DNA from: Patescibacteria group bacterium UBA1372
Lineage (GTDB): Bacteria > Patescibacteriota > Microgenomatia > UBA12405
Assembly (NCBI GenBank): GCA_002306295.1
Contig: DBRI01000009.1
Span: 1 to 41,464, forward strand
Direction: 5' to 3'
DNA length: 41,464 nucleotides
A program made the translations under genes and the position numbers. This document shows positions 26,001-31,694 of the stretch, one piece after another; within the stretch, counting starts at the first letter, position 1; each line of letters starts with the position of its first letter. The notes below the pieces were generated by a model that saw only the letters and a list, made by a program, of their open reading frames with translations, was not told the DNA's origin and made no database searches.

Positions 26001-26045
26001 AAAATCACTTCCCCATATCAATACCACCGGTAATCCATTTTTCAT
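23034..26045 (-). CDS. DUF4012 protein with N-terminal Rossmann-like domain
   Basis: 1003 residues. Residues 1-230 look like a degenerate nucleotide-sugar epimerase/Rossmann domain (PVVLIWGSDFVAKKLAADF, then YLRCIEVADFVEAI). Residues about 255-370 are a charged low-complexity linker that contains a repeat-derived KPLPNPPLD (352-364). A membrane helix lies at about 395-418. The extracytoplasmic C-terminal DUF4012 region carries the hallmark NEMELRPNGGFIGSFG (about 590-605) and NIDGIITINLAAAKELV. DUF4012 proteins occur widely in CPR and Gram-positive genomes next to polysaccharide genes, and the fold is thought to relate to LytR-CpsA-Psr attachment enzymes; that link is inference. The neighbours (flippase, ligase) fit a surface-glycan role. 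-10 TAGAAT at 26052-26057, 6 nt before the ATG. Confidence 0.8.
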   Translation of the reverse strand: MKNGLPVVLIWGSDFVAKKLAADFVGDSVVVVLKGKAEDWLNIGKGEVAFCEDVSKIDYRIDYAFDFGEDEVVWSRIEADEGRLVVVRRNKNGEDTLKKLSLRKADWRLVCGFDIYGEGMELGENWVAKVIETAVLNKELELPKDTGYLRCIEVADFVEAIKKACFVPGVSGERLMIFGRKVSVETVCKTMVAKAKMTKKGIVVKEDSSFEVEDSMVFEYWDKISWEGGKDFSEVCTETVRYFFERMDPLVRSKTKAKQKEEIQNRKRFMEVEIEEEASNDQFSIYNLQNNKTENQIERVEEKESKVEKVEEVKKIEENDLPTASQVGQASEDDTIDLTEFVIKPAVDKQVIKPLPNPPLDRVGKPTMTIKEQELGTIKKKKRFNFSWGLNWKLVAAPFIFLLVVYVGLVVSFFGGIYTSAKAIDKSKVYLEEKKIDELEKLTEKNLVRLESLKGRLRIISFEGKAFSYKGWGEVLRVLETVWKMEREMATFLVDWSGIGEGLFGDKDIDWEEEIEEIKSKLVFLENNLGMIEARTEGDWSFLPGRFRSFVSDQAKEAYEWKQVVSQISNSLEVFYYLIGADGGRKDFLILMQNEMELRPNGGFIGSFGVLSFEDGRFLNLEVGDVYDIDGQLKGHVEPPKPIKEILGEASWYLRDANWQADYLQSAKDIEWFFKKETGRNIDGIITINLAAAKELVEAVGEVWVADYNEKVTAENLYEQAQFHSEKGFFAGSRQKSMFLGKLAGQLVEEVKEAQDFKQLAIVKALLKSLDNNEIQIYAKDAQIKIDLANMGWDGSMYVGGCAVENCLADYLYIVEANLGVNKSNYFLKRSVDRLVDISSRSVSRVIKISYENTARSTTWPGGDYKNYMRVYIPVETNIAEISIYDTVDPTNKKILTSNELEVTTRGDKRELAFLVTVPITKKRTVEIRYSSSVDLNLYNEYSYLSYIQKQSGFGETPIVSLVSYPSDWQPVQVEPAATTVNSKLLFDQVLEKDLVSGVVMGK
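24954..24990 (+). repeat. Family B repeat inside the DUF4012 gene
   Basis: CCCTGTCAAGGGGAGGGTTA then GGGAGGGGTTTA, read in frame on the minus strand as KPLPNPPLDRVGK in the disordered linker. Confidence 0.85.
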
Positions 26046-26051
26046 ACTCTA

Positions 26052-26057
26052 ATTCTA
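26052..26057 (-). promoter_or_regulatory. -10 box TAGAAT before the DUF4012 gene
   Basis: TAGAAT on the minus strand, 6 nt before the ATG at 26045. Confidence 0.45.
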
Positions 26058-26070
26058 ATTCATATTTACT

Positions 26071-26240
26071 TCTGCGGATATAATTCGGTTAATCTGCGGT
26101 TATATGGTAGTGTGTTAGGTTCGACACCCGTTCAATCCGTATATACATGTATCAAATCGGGTGGTGGAACGTGTAAAAAATGTAATAACACAAGAATGTG
26201 TCTTACTTGGTAGGGAACACATATATGCGTTCCACTCCAA
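26071..26240 (+). ncRNA. Candidate structured RNA in a 438-bp gene-free gap
   Basis: Several stems are visible. CACCCG (26125-26130) pairs with CGGGTG (26158-26163). GTGGAACG (26164-26171) pairs with CGTTCCAC (26228-26235), enclosing ACACA (26188-26192) with TGTGT (26197-26201). A competing stem GGAAC (26214-26218) with GTTCC (26229-26233) uses the same 3' arm. A TATAAT (26079-26084) could start it on the plus strand. I match it to no known RNA family. The rest of the gap (26241-26483) is AT-rich with one family B repeat, and no ORF is supported. Confidence 0.3.
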
Positions 26241-26379
26241 TTACGTAATAATTCCATCCAAACCTAATTTCTTCTAAAAATATTTTAAAAAATTCGTCCC
26301 AACGGCCAATTTTTGTAAAAAAAATATAGAGAAAAACGTAAGAACACAAAACCTATTAATACATCAAAAAGGTTTTTTA

Positions 26380-26416
26380 ACCCCCTCCCTGTCAAGGGAG
26401 GGGTAGGGGTGGGTTT
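26380..26416 (+). repeat. Family B repeat in the wzx-DUF4012 gap
   Basis: CCCCCTCCCTGTCAAGGGAG hairpin followed by GGGTAGGGGTGGGTTT. Confidence 0.75.
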
Positions 26417-26483
26417 CGTACGGATGCTACGTCTCTACTATCTCACTAATTGCTTACCATAGTACCACCAGAGCACCAGAGCA

Positions 26484-27683
26484 CTAGAGTACTAAATAAA
26501 TTCCACTCATCAACACTTCCGTTGCCATCGTCACCCAGGCCGCTCCAATTACCCCATAAATGGGCACAAACACCAAATTTGCTCCCAAATTAAATACTAA
26601 AGATACCACCCCCAAAACTAGCATTCTTTTCTCTCCATCTCTTGAAATTAGATAAAAACCTTTAACATGGTTAATAAAGTTAAACACCAATCCCAAGGAC
26701 AATATTCTCAATACCTGTGTCGACACCTGCCAATTAAATTCATTTCCCGACAATATTTTCATCGCCAAGGGCGCCCCCAACCACACTATTGGCCATATTA
26801 CCAAAGACAATCCCACCGAAATTGCCATGATTTTTCTATAAGTGCTTTTTCCGTTTTCCTTGGCTTCTCTGGAAAAAGAAGGAAAGGCACTAGTTACCAA
26901 AAAATAAGCCGGCATTACTAGATTCCCATATACTTTATACGCCAAGCTGTACCAGGCCACTTCATTAATCCCCAAATATCGATCAATTATTATATTGTCT
27001 ATAGCTCTGTCATAAACCGTAAACAAAAACAAAAATAATCCCATCGGTACACTCGACCAAAACAACTTCTTTACTAGCTCTAAATCAATCTTAAAATCTA
27101 TTAGTTTCCAGTCTGTCCTTCCAACCATTTTTACTCCCACTAGTAAGCTCAATATCCTGGCCACCACATACAATCCAAAAACCACAAATATGGTTGTTTT
27201 GATTGGAGTCAGTAAATACAGAGCTAAAAAGAGTAGGGGAAAGAGGCTATCAACTGTACTTTTTTTACCCATTTGCTCATTTGTTTGAAAAATCACTTCC
27301 AGGTTTCCTGCCAAAAACGTCAAAAAGCACATCACCAAAGCCATTATTGCTTCTTTTTCATATCCCCTAAAAGTCGGATAATTGAATACAAATATCAGTC
27401 CCAGTCCCAATCCAACCAGTATCAGCACAAACCTTAAAAAGAATAAGTTTTTGAAAGTTTTTTGCTTGTCCTTAGACTTACTAATTTCCCTAACTCCAAT
27501 TATCTTTGTTCCCATATCAGCTAGTGCATCTATCACCAGAAAGCTCGATCCAATCAAACTAAACAAACCATATTGGCTTTCACCCAGATTTCTAATCAGT
27601 AGGGAAGTCGTCACCAATCCTATTCCTACCACAATCATTTTTCCCAACCCCTGCCAAATCGTATTCTTTATAATCTTTATCAT
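26484..27683 (-). CDS. Wzx-like polysaccharide flippase (MOP superfamily)
   Basis: 399 residues, almost entirely membrane helices (about 12). The N-terminus NTIWQGLGKMIVVGIGLVTTSLLIRNLGESQYGLFSL is the typical start of polysaccharide_synt/Wzx proteins, in which RxLGxxxYGxF is conserved. It should flip lipid-linked oligosaccharides across the membrane. It lies 12 nt after the end of the ligase/polymerase gene's frame on the other side, so the two form a glycan-assembly pair. -10 TAAACT (27690-27695) is 6 nt before the ATG. It is slightly shorter than many Wzx proteins (about 420-480), and the last helix looks brief. Confidence 0.85.
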   Translation of the reverse strand: MIKIIKNTIWQGLGKMIVVGIGLVTTSLLIRNLGESQYGLFSLIGSSFLVIDALADMGTKIIGVREISKSKDKQKTFKNLFFLRFVLILVGLGLGLIFVFNYPTFRGYEKEAIMALVMCFLTFLAGNLEVIFQTNEQMGKKSTVDSLFPLLFLALYLLTPIKTTIFVVFGLYVVARILSLLVGVKMVGRTDWKLIDFKIDLELVKKLFWSSVPMGLFLFLFTVYDRAIDNIIIDRYLGINEVAWYSLAYKVYGNLVMPAYFLVTSAFPSFSREAKENGKSTYRKIMAISVGLSLVIWPIVWLGAPLAMKILSGNEFNWQVSTQVLRILSLGLVFNFINHVKGFYLISRDGEKRMLVLGVVSLVFNLGANLVFVPIYGVIGAAWVTMATEVLMSGIYLVL

Positions 27684-27695
27684 CTGATAAGTTTA

Positions 27696-29081
27696 TCAAT
27701 TATTTTCCCCTCCCTTGTCAAGGGGAGGGTTAGGGAGGGGTTTCTTACTCAATCCCAACACCAATCCCATCAATCCCATATTTTGCGGTAAAGTTAGCCA
27801 ATAATGGTCAAACATACCCGTCAATACTATTACCACCCACACCCAACCATATCTCCTAAAATCAATTCTTTTTACTAAAAACACTCCCATTCCAATCAAA
27901 CCAACCAATCCAGTTTCCGCCAACAACAATACAAATATATTATGTACTGGCTGAAGCCACCAATATCCCTTCATAAAATCAGGCAAATTTACCAAAAAGT
28001 TGTTTAAACCTACCCCAAATAACCAATTTTGCCTCCACATTTCCCATCCCGATTTCAATAGCTTCCATCTTAAATCCAGGCTATTTACACTCCACCCTCC
28101 TACTATTTCAAAATTCGACATTAAAACACTGATTCCCATTACAAATACTCCCAATCCTATACATAATTTTCCAATTATAGTAAGGACAGTATTACTATGC
28201 CTTCCTTTATTACCTTTGGTTATTCTCAAGCCAAAGTCATCCTGAGCGGAGCGAAGGACCTCATCCTTAAATCTCAGTAACAAAATCAACATTCCCACTC
28301 CCCACACCAATCTGCTTCCGGTTAAAATTATTCCCAACACTCCAAACCAAATAACAAGCCATCTTTTAACTTTACCCGTCAAAGTCATCCTGAGTCCCGT
28401 TTTAAGCGGGACGAAGGACCTCCTATTCTTGTCTTCATTGTTCGTCACTATTTCGTTCCACATCACCATTCCTACCAACAAAAATCCTGCCAAACTATTT
28501 GGGTGCGAAAAGGTTCCATAAGCTCTGACATACTGATCTCCAAACCAGCTTATTCTGGCAATTCCTAAGCTCAGATAATCAAACTTTCTCTCTCCCAGCC
28601 AATAAAAAATCCCTTCCAAGCTTCCACCGCTGACCACTTGCCCCAAAGCCAAAAATGTTTCCAGTCCTATCCACCAGGGGATTACCCAACCTAAAAATCT
28701 AATTACCTCTTTTTTGTGTTTTGAAAAATATTCCGCCCACCACCAAATTTGTGCCAACCTAAGCCAACCATACACCGCCACCTGCCATCTATTTGCTAGT
28801 ATTACATTAAAGAAAAATAGTAAGGACAGCATTACTATGCTGTCCTTTTTACCCTTGGTTATTCTCAAACCAAAGTCATCCTGAGCGTTAGCGAAGGACC
28901 TCTTTCTTATATTTTTATTCTTAAATCTCTTTAAAAAAGCTATTCCCCACACCACATCTGTTAAATATAGGGTAGGGGATAAATAATCCACTTTAACACC
29001 TTGCACAAAGCTCCAGCCAGGCCAAAAATGCTTACCCAGTTGACTAATCAACAAAATTAAATATATAAGTCCAATTACCAT
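27696..29081 (-). CDS. O-antigen ligase/polymerase-like membrane protein (Wzy_C) with in-frame repeats
   Basis: 461 residues and about 11 membrane helices. The core has the Wzy_C/WaaL pattern: VRAYGTFSHPNSLAGFLLVGMV and the later periplasmic loop NWLFGVGLNNFLVNLP...PVHNIFVLLLAETGLVGLIGMG. The function would be ligation or polymerisation of surface glycan. Four segments are not of the family but come from dispersed repeats: about 60-89 (RSFANAQDDFGLRITKG...), about 220-235 (RSFVPLKTGLRMTL), about 274-302 (VLRSAQDDFGLRITKG...), and the C-terminus KPLPNPPLDKGGENN. All sit in loops or the tail and keep the frame open. -10 TAAAAT (29090-29095) is 8 nt before the ATG. Confidence 0.82.
   Translation of the reverse strand: MVIGLIYLILLISQLGKHFWPGWSFVQGVKVDYLSPTLYLTDVVWGIAFLKRFKNKNIRKRSFANAQDDFGLRITKGKKDSIVMLSLLFFFNVILANRWQVAVYGWLRLAQIWWWAEYFSKHKKEVIRFLGWVIPWWIGLETFLALGQVVSGGSLEGIFYWLGERKFDYLSLGIARISWFGDQYVRAYGTFSHPNSLAGFLLVGMVMWNEIVTNNEDKNRRSFVPLKTGLRMTLTGKVKRWLVIWFGVLGIILTGSRLVWGVGMLILLLRFKDEVLRSAQDDFGLRITKGNKGRHSNTVLTIIGKLCIGLGVFVMGISVLMSNFEIVGGWSVNSLDLRWKLLKSGWEMWRQNWLFGVGLNNFLVNLPDFMKGYWWLQPVHNIFVLLLAETGLVGLIGMGVFLVKRIDFRRYGWVWVVIVLTGMFDHYWLTLPQNMGLMGLVLGLSKKPLPNPPLDKGGENN
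27706..27743 (+). repeat. Family B repeat forming the 3' end of the ligase gene
   Basis: CCCCTCCCTTGTCAAGGGGA then GGGTTAGGGAGGGGTTT, read in frame on the minus strand as KKPLPNPPLDKGGE. Confidence 0.85.
28176..28262 (+). repeat. Composite C+A repeat unit inside the ligase gene
   Basis: A family C hairpin (AGTAAGGACAGTATTACTAT...) then CCTTTGGTTATTCTCAAG, then a family A element (CAAAGTCATCCTGAGCGGAG...). About 87 bp, translated in frame as residues about 274-302. Confidence 0.85.
28379..28422 (+). repeat. Family A repeat inside the ligase gene
   Basis: CAAAGTCATCCTGAGTCCCG, a TTTTAA loop, CGGGACGAAGGACCTCC. Translated as RSFVPLKTGLRMTL. Confidence 0.8.
28817..28903 (+). repeat. Composite C+A repeat unit inside the ligase gene, second copy
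   Basis: The same arrangement and length as 28176-28262. The C hairpin is a perfect GGACAGCAT/ATGCTGTCC stem, and the A part has the AGCGTTAGCG variant. It is in a different reading frame from the other copy, yet open in both. Confidence 0.88.
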
Positions 29082-29103
29082 TCCGCCCTATTTTATCAAA
29101 CAT

Positions 29104-29130
29104 TGTAAGGAAGGCATTACAATGCATTCC
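29104..29130 (+). repeat. Family C-like hairpin upstream of the ligase gene
   Basis: GTAAGGAAGGCATTACAATGCATTCC: stem GGAaGGCATT with AATGCaTTCC. Intergenic between jag and the ligase gene. Confidence 0.6.
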
Positions 29131-29190
29131 GTTTCTGCTTGGAATTTCACATATCCCTCATTCGTAATTCGTAATTGAAGAATTGATTAA

Positions 29191-29712
29191 TTAAACCTTC
29201 GGTTTAATTACTACATGCCTATCTTCCCCCTCTCCTTCCGATTCAGTCATCACTCCCTCAACTTCAGATATAGCCATATGACACAGCCTTCTTTCATACG
29301 AACTCATTGGCGATAAACTTGCCGCTTTACCGCTTTCTTTCACTCTATTAGCTGTACTTATTACCATTTCTTTAAGTCTGTTTTTCTGCTCAGATCTGTA
29401 TTCGTTTACATCAAGTAGCACTCTTACGAAATAACCCAGCTTATTTTTTATCATCAAACTCATTATTTGCTGTATCGAAGCCAAACTCCTACCTCTATAA
29501 CCAATCAAAGATGCCGGATCAGCTACCGTCACCCCTACCAGTACTTGTTCAATTTCCTCATCTTCCTCACTCTCAATATCTTCCACAAAAATATCATCAA
29601 CTTCTCGATTTATTGTTTCCAATAAATCACAAGCTACTTCCAAAATAATTTTATTTCTTTCTTTGTTATCGATTACTTTTTCGCTTTTTTTACTTATTTT
29701 TTTATCCGTCAT
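29191..29712 (-). CDS. jag: Jag/KhpB-like RNA-binding protein (KH-R3H)
   Basis: 173 residues. A charged N-terminus precedes a KH-like domain with the loop SLIGYRGRSLASIQQIMSLM (about 90-110). A C-terminal R3H domain follows (SYERRLCHMAISEVEGVMTESEGEGEDRHVVI, with the R-x-x-x-H signature). The family binds RNA and influences cell division and envelope growth, and its gene usually lies beside yidC, as here. The Jag_N domain of longer homologues is not evident; the first 70 residues are acidic and look disordered instead. -10 TAAAAT (29720-29725, extended as TGCTAAAAT) is 7 nt before the ATG. Confidence 0.9.
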   Translation of the reverse strand: MTDKKISKKSEKVIDNKERNKIILEVACDLLETINREVDDIFVEDIESEEDEEIEQVLVGVTVADPASLIGYRGRSLASIQQIMSLMIKNKLGYFVRVLLDVNEYRSEQKNRLKEMVISTANRVKESGKAASLSPMSSYERRLCHMAISEVEGVMTESEGEGEDRHVVIKPKV

Positions 29713-29743
29713 AGTCGCTATTTTAGCATAATTTTTGAATTTT

Positions 29744-29780
29744 TCCCTCCCTTGTCAAGGGAAGGGTTAGGGAGGGGTTT
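29744..29780 (+). repeat. Family B repeat between jag and yidC
   Basis: CCCTCCCTTGTCAAGGGAAG then GGTTAGGGAGGGGTTTT, with a partial relative (TAGGTTAGGGGAGGGTTTT) at 29803-29821 touching the yidC stop. Confidence 0.8.
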
Positions 29781-29819
29781 TGACGTCAAAGGTCAAAAAA
29801 AATAGGTTAGGGGAGGGTT

Positions 29820-30596
29820 TTATTTCTTTATTTTCCCCACTAGCATCTGTTGCACCACCACCATCGCCGAGTTTATAAACCAATACAGCAATATCCCCAC
29901 ACTAAACTTAAATCCAATAAATATTGTCATCAATGGCATCATATACAATGACTGATTTCTCAAAGCCGCTTGCATATCATCACCTTTTTCAGGAGTAGCT
30001 TTAGTATAAGCTGTTTCATCCGATCCTTTAATATCTGGCATAGTCAGCTTTGCTCCCCAAAATTGAAGCGCCCCTGATCCCACCAATAGCATCAATGGCA
30101 AAATCATATTGGCTAACAATCCAGAAGATATTGCTCCCGATGGAGTCACTGCCAAATCTGTACCAAGAAAATTTGTATTCATAGCAAAACCAGGCTCTAC
30201 TTTTAAACCATCAAACAAAAATCTATTCAATTCGTCTACTCCTATCCCTCCTGTTGAAAAACTGATTAATTTTTGAAATGAGCTGTAAAACAAGATTAAT
30301 ACCGCAATTTGTAAAATTTGTGGTAAACATCCGGACATTGGATTCACCCCGGCACTAGTATAAAGCTTCATTTGTTCTTTAGCCAATCTCTGCTTGTCTC
30401 CTCCGTATTGCTTTGTCAACTTTTGCAATTTAGGTTGAAGTTGTCTCATTTTACCAGCCGATTTCATCGAAGGTAGTATCAGTGGTAATAAAAGCAATTT
30501 TATTATCACGGTCATCAACACCACCGTCCAACCCAAATTATTTAAAACTAAATTTAAGGCCATTAAAGCCGATACTAATATTTGTGTAAAAATCAT
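29820..30596 (-). CDS. yidC: Membrane protein insertase YidC/OxaI-type
   Basis: 258 residues from the ATG at 30596 (TAGAAT at 30602-30607 is 5 nt upstream); a TTG one codon earlier is less likely. It has the 60KD_IMP/OxaI core with five predicted helices and the cytoplasmic segment PSMKSAGKMRQLQPKLQKLTKQYGGDKQRLAKEQMKLY, then GVNPMSGCLPQILQIAVLILFYSSF. The large periplasmic domain of proteobacterial YidC is absent, as in Gram-positive and CPR forms. It inserts membrane proteins, with or without SecYEG. The gene order yidC-yidD-rnpA-rpmH is the ancestral bacterial one. Confidence 0.95.
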   Translation of the reverse strand: MIFTQILVSALMALNLVLNNLGWTVVLMTVIIKLLLLPLILPSMKSAGKMRQLQPKLQKLTKQYGGDKQRLAKEQMKLYTSAGVNPMSGCLPQILQIAVLILFYSSFQKLISFSTGGIGVDELNRFLFDGLKVEPGFAMNTNFLGTDLAVTPSGAISSGLLANMILPLMLLVGSGALQFWGAKLTMPDIKGSDETAYTKATPEKGDDMQAALRNQSLYMMPLMTIFIGFKFSVGILLYWFINSAMVVVQQMLVGKIKK

Positions 30597-30630
30597 CAAC
30601 TATTCTATCAAATAATCCTTTCTTCGTAAT

Positions 30631-30667
30631 CTCCTCCCTTGTCAAGGGGAGGATTAAGGAGGGGTTT
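30631..30667 (+). repeat. Family B repeat between yidC and yidD
   Basis: CTCCTCCCTTGTCAAGGGGA then GGATTAAGGAGGGGTTTT. Confidence 0.8.
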
Positions 30668-30706
30668 TTACTTTATAAACTTTATGAACTTTTTACTTTA
30701 TGAACT

Positions 30707-30886
30707 CTAATACCATGGATTACATTTCAATATTCTCAAAAATCCCATCCACAGTCCTTTTACCACTCCGTGTTTCTTTACTTTTTCATAAGTATATTGA
30801 CTACAAGTAGGGTAAAACCGACAATGATTACCTGTCGATATATATTTCTTATACCAAACTAACAATTTTAATATTATTTTTTTCAT
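30707..30886 (-). CDS. yidD: Membrane protein insertion efficiency factor YidD
   Basis: 59 residues from the ATG at 30886 (MKKIILKLLVWYKKYIS); the frame is open 8 codons further, but that part is non-family. The signature CRFYPTCSQY is complete, followed by KVKKHGVVKGLWMGFLRILKCNPW. This small peripheral membrane protein aids YidC-dependent insertion. It lies between rnpA and yidC, separated from both by family B repeats. Confidence 0.93.
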   Translation of the reverse strand: MKKIILKLLVWYKKYISTGNHCRFYPTCSQYTYEKVKKHGVVKGLWMGFLRILKCNPWY

Positions 30887-30904
30887 TGTTAGTCTAAAAA
30901 ATTT

Positions 30905-30940
30905 CCCCACCCTGTCAAGGGAGGGGTTAGGGGAGGGTTT
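30905..30940 (+). repeat. Family B repeat overlapping the rnpA 3' end
   Basis: CCCCACCCTGTCAAGGGAGG then GGTTAGGGGAGGGTTTT. Its minus-strand reading supplies the last codons and the TAA stop of rnpA (KTLP-stop). Confidence 0.8.
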
Positions 30941-31259
30941 TAATTTTTAAAATTTCTTTCTCAACTTCTTCATATTTTAACCCCAGCAAACTCTTTTTAG
31001 CCAAAAATACCACCCATTTTTTATCTTCAAATTTTTCAATATTTTTTCTAACCGCCTCTGTTAATAATCTTTTTATTCTGTTTCTATCAACTGCTCTTTT
31101 TGATATTTTTTTTGAAATTATAAATCCAAATCTTTTATCACCAACTTCTTTTCCATTATAAACCAGCATTCCAAATAGGGGAGTCTGGTGCATATATCCT
31201 TTCTTCATTACCAATTCAATATCTTTTCTTCTTTTTATAATAAATTCTTTCGCCAACAT
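30927..31259 (-). CDS. rnpA: Ribonuclease P protein component
   Basis: 110 residues from the ATG at 31259. A TTG two codons earlier is rejected because the -10 TATAAT (31265-31270) abuts it. The RNP motif FIISKKISKRAVDRNRIKRLLTEAVR is intact, with the N-terminal ATP/phosphate-binding stretch FIIKRRKDIE. It binds the RNase P RNA and the 5' leader of pre-tRNA. The C-terminal KTLP and stop come from a family B repeat, so the original end has been replaced. Confidence 0.95.
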   Translation of the reverse strand: MLAKEFIIKRRKDIELVMKKGYMHQTPLFGMLVYNGKEVGDKRFGFIISKKISKRAVDRNRIKRLLTEAVRKNIEKFEDKKWVVFLAKKSLLGLKYEEVEKEILKIKTLP

Positions 31260-31264
31260 ACCCA

Positions 31265-31270
31265 ATTATA
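31265..31270 (-). promoter_or_regulatory. -10 box TATAAT of rnpA
   Basis: A perfect TATAAT on the minus strand, 5 nt before the ATG at 31259, in the 83-bp rpmH-rnpA gap. Confidence 0.5.
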
Positions 31271-31298
31271 TTACAATCCAACCTCTATCAAACACCCA

Positions 31299-31334
31299 AC
31301 CAAAGTCATCCTGAGTGTAAACGAAGGATCTCAT
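31299..31334 (+). repeat. Family A repeat between rnpA and rpmH
   Basis: ACCAAAGTCATCCTGAGTG followed by TAAACGAAGGATCTC. Confidence 0.75.
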
Positions 31335-31342
31335 CAATAAAT

Positions 31343-31498
31343 CTAGGCTTTCAGCTTCTTCTTTATCGTCAACTGTTTTCTACCCTTAAGTCTTCTTTTG
31401 CTTAATACTTTTCTGCCTTTAGCCGTTGCCATCCGCTTCATAAAACCGTGTTTTCTAATCCTTTTTTTCTTTTTTGGTTGATATGTCCCTTTTTTCAT
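31343..31498 (-). CDS. rpmH: Large ribosomal subunit protein bL34
   Basis: 51 residues, translated by hand: it begins [19 protein letters not shown] and continues [21 protein letters not shown], the standard bL34 core (GFxxRMxTxxGRxVLxxRRxKGRxxL). Extra KKK near the N-terminus and a short KKKLKA tail make it slightly longer than the usual 44-46 residues. -10 TAAAAT (31505-31510) is 6 nt before the ATG. It diverges from dnaA across a 196-bp region with DnaA-box-like sites. Confidence 0.96.
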   Translation of the reverse strand: MKKGTYQPKKKKRIRKHGFMKRMATAKGRKVLSKRRLKGRKQLTIKKKLKA

Positions 31499-31504
31499 AA
31501 GCCT

Positions 31505-31510
31505 ATTTTA
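31505..31510 (-). promoter_or_regulatory. -10 box TAAAAT of rpmH
   Basis: TAAAAT on the minus strand, 6 nt before the ATG at 31498. Confidence 0.5.
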
Positions 31511-31540
31511 TCACAGCTTTACCCCAATTAATTTATCTTA

Positions 31541-31616
31541 TTACTCATTACTTATTACTAATTACTTTTTACTTCTTGCAGACTGTGGAAAACCACTATA
31601 TGATGAATGTGGATAA
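31541..31616 (+). promoter_or_regulatory. dnaA upstream region: ATTACT tract and DnaA boxes
   Basis: A run of TTACT/ATTACT repeats (31541-31574) is followed by TGTGGAAAA (31584-31592, near-match) and TGTGGATAA (31608-31616, exact reverse complement of TTATCCACA). It lies between rpmH and dnaA and could serve dnaA autoregulation or form part of an origin. Confidence 0.6.
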
Positions 31617-31662
31617 CCCAAACACCCCCTTTTGGTAACTTTATTATTTTCTGCCCATGTAA

Positions 31663-31682
31663 GGGCGATTCATGAATCGCCC
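31663..31682. repeat. Family D 20-bp palindrome just before dnaA
   Basis: GGGCGATTCATGAATCGCCC, identical to 7986-8005. It ends 12 nt before the dnaA ATG, so if transcribed it would be a hairpin in the dnaA leader. Confidence 0.8.
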
Positions 31683-31694
31683 CTCCCTTAAAAA

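Noticed and set aside
26111..26135. tRNA-like TTCGACA segment
   Set aside because: GGTTCGACACC resembles a T-arm, but no 5-bp T stem, acceptor stem or anticodon arm can be drawn around it.
30887..30910. Longer YidD N-terminus (MGKFFRLT...)
   Set aside because: The added residues derive from the flank of a family B repeat and match nothing in the family; the ATG at 30886 begins the conserved sequence.
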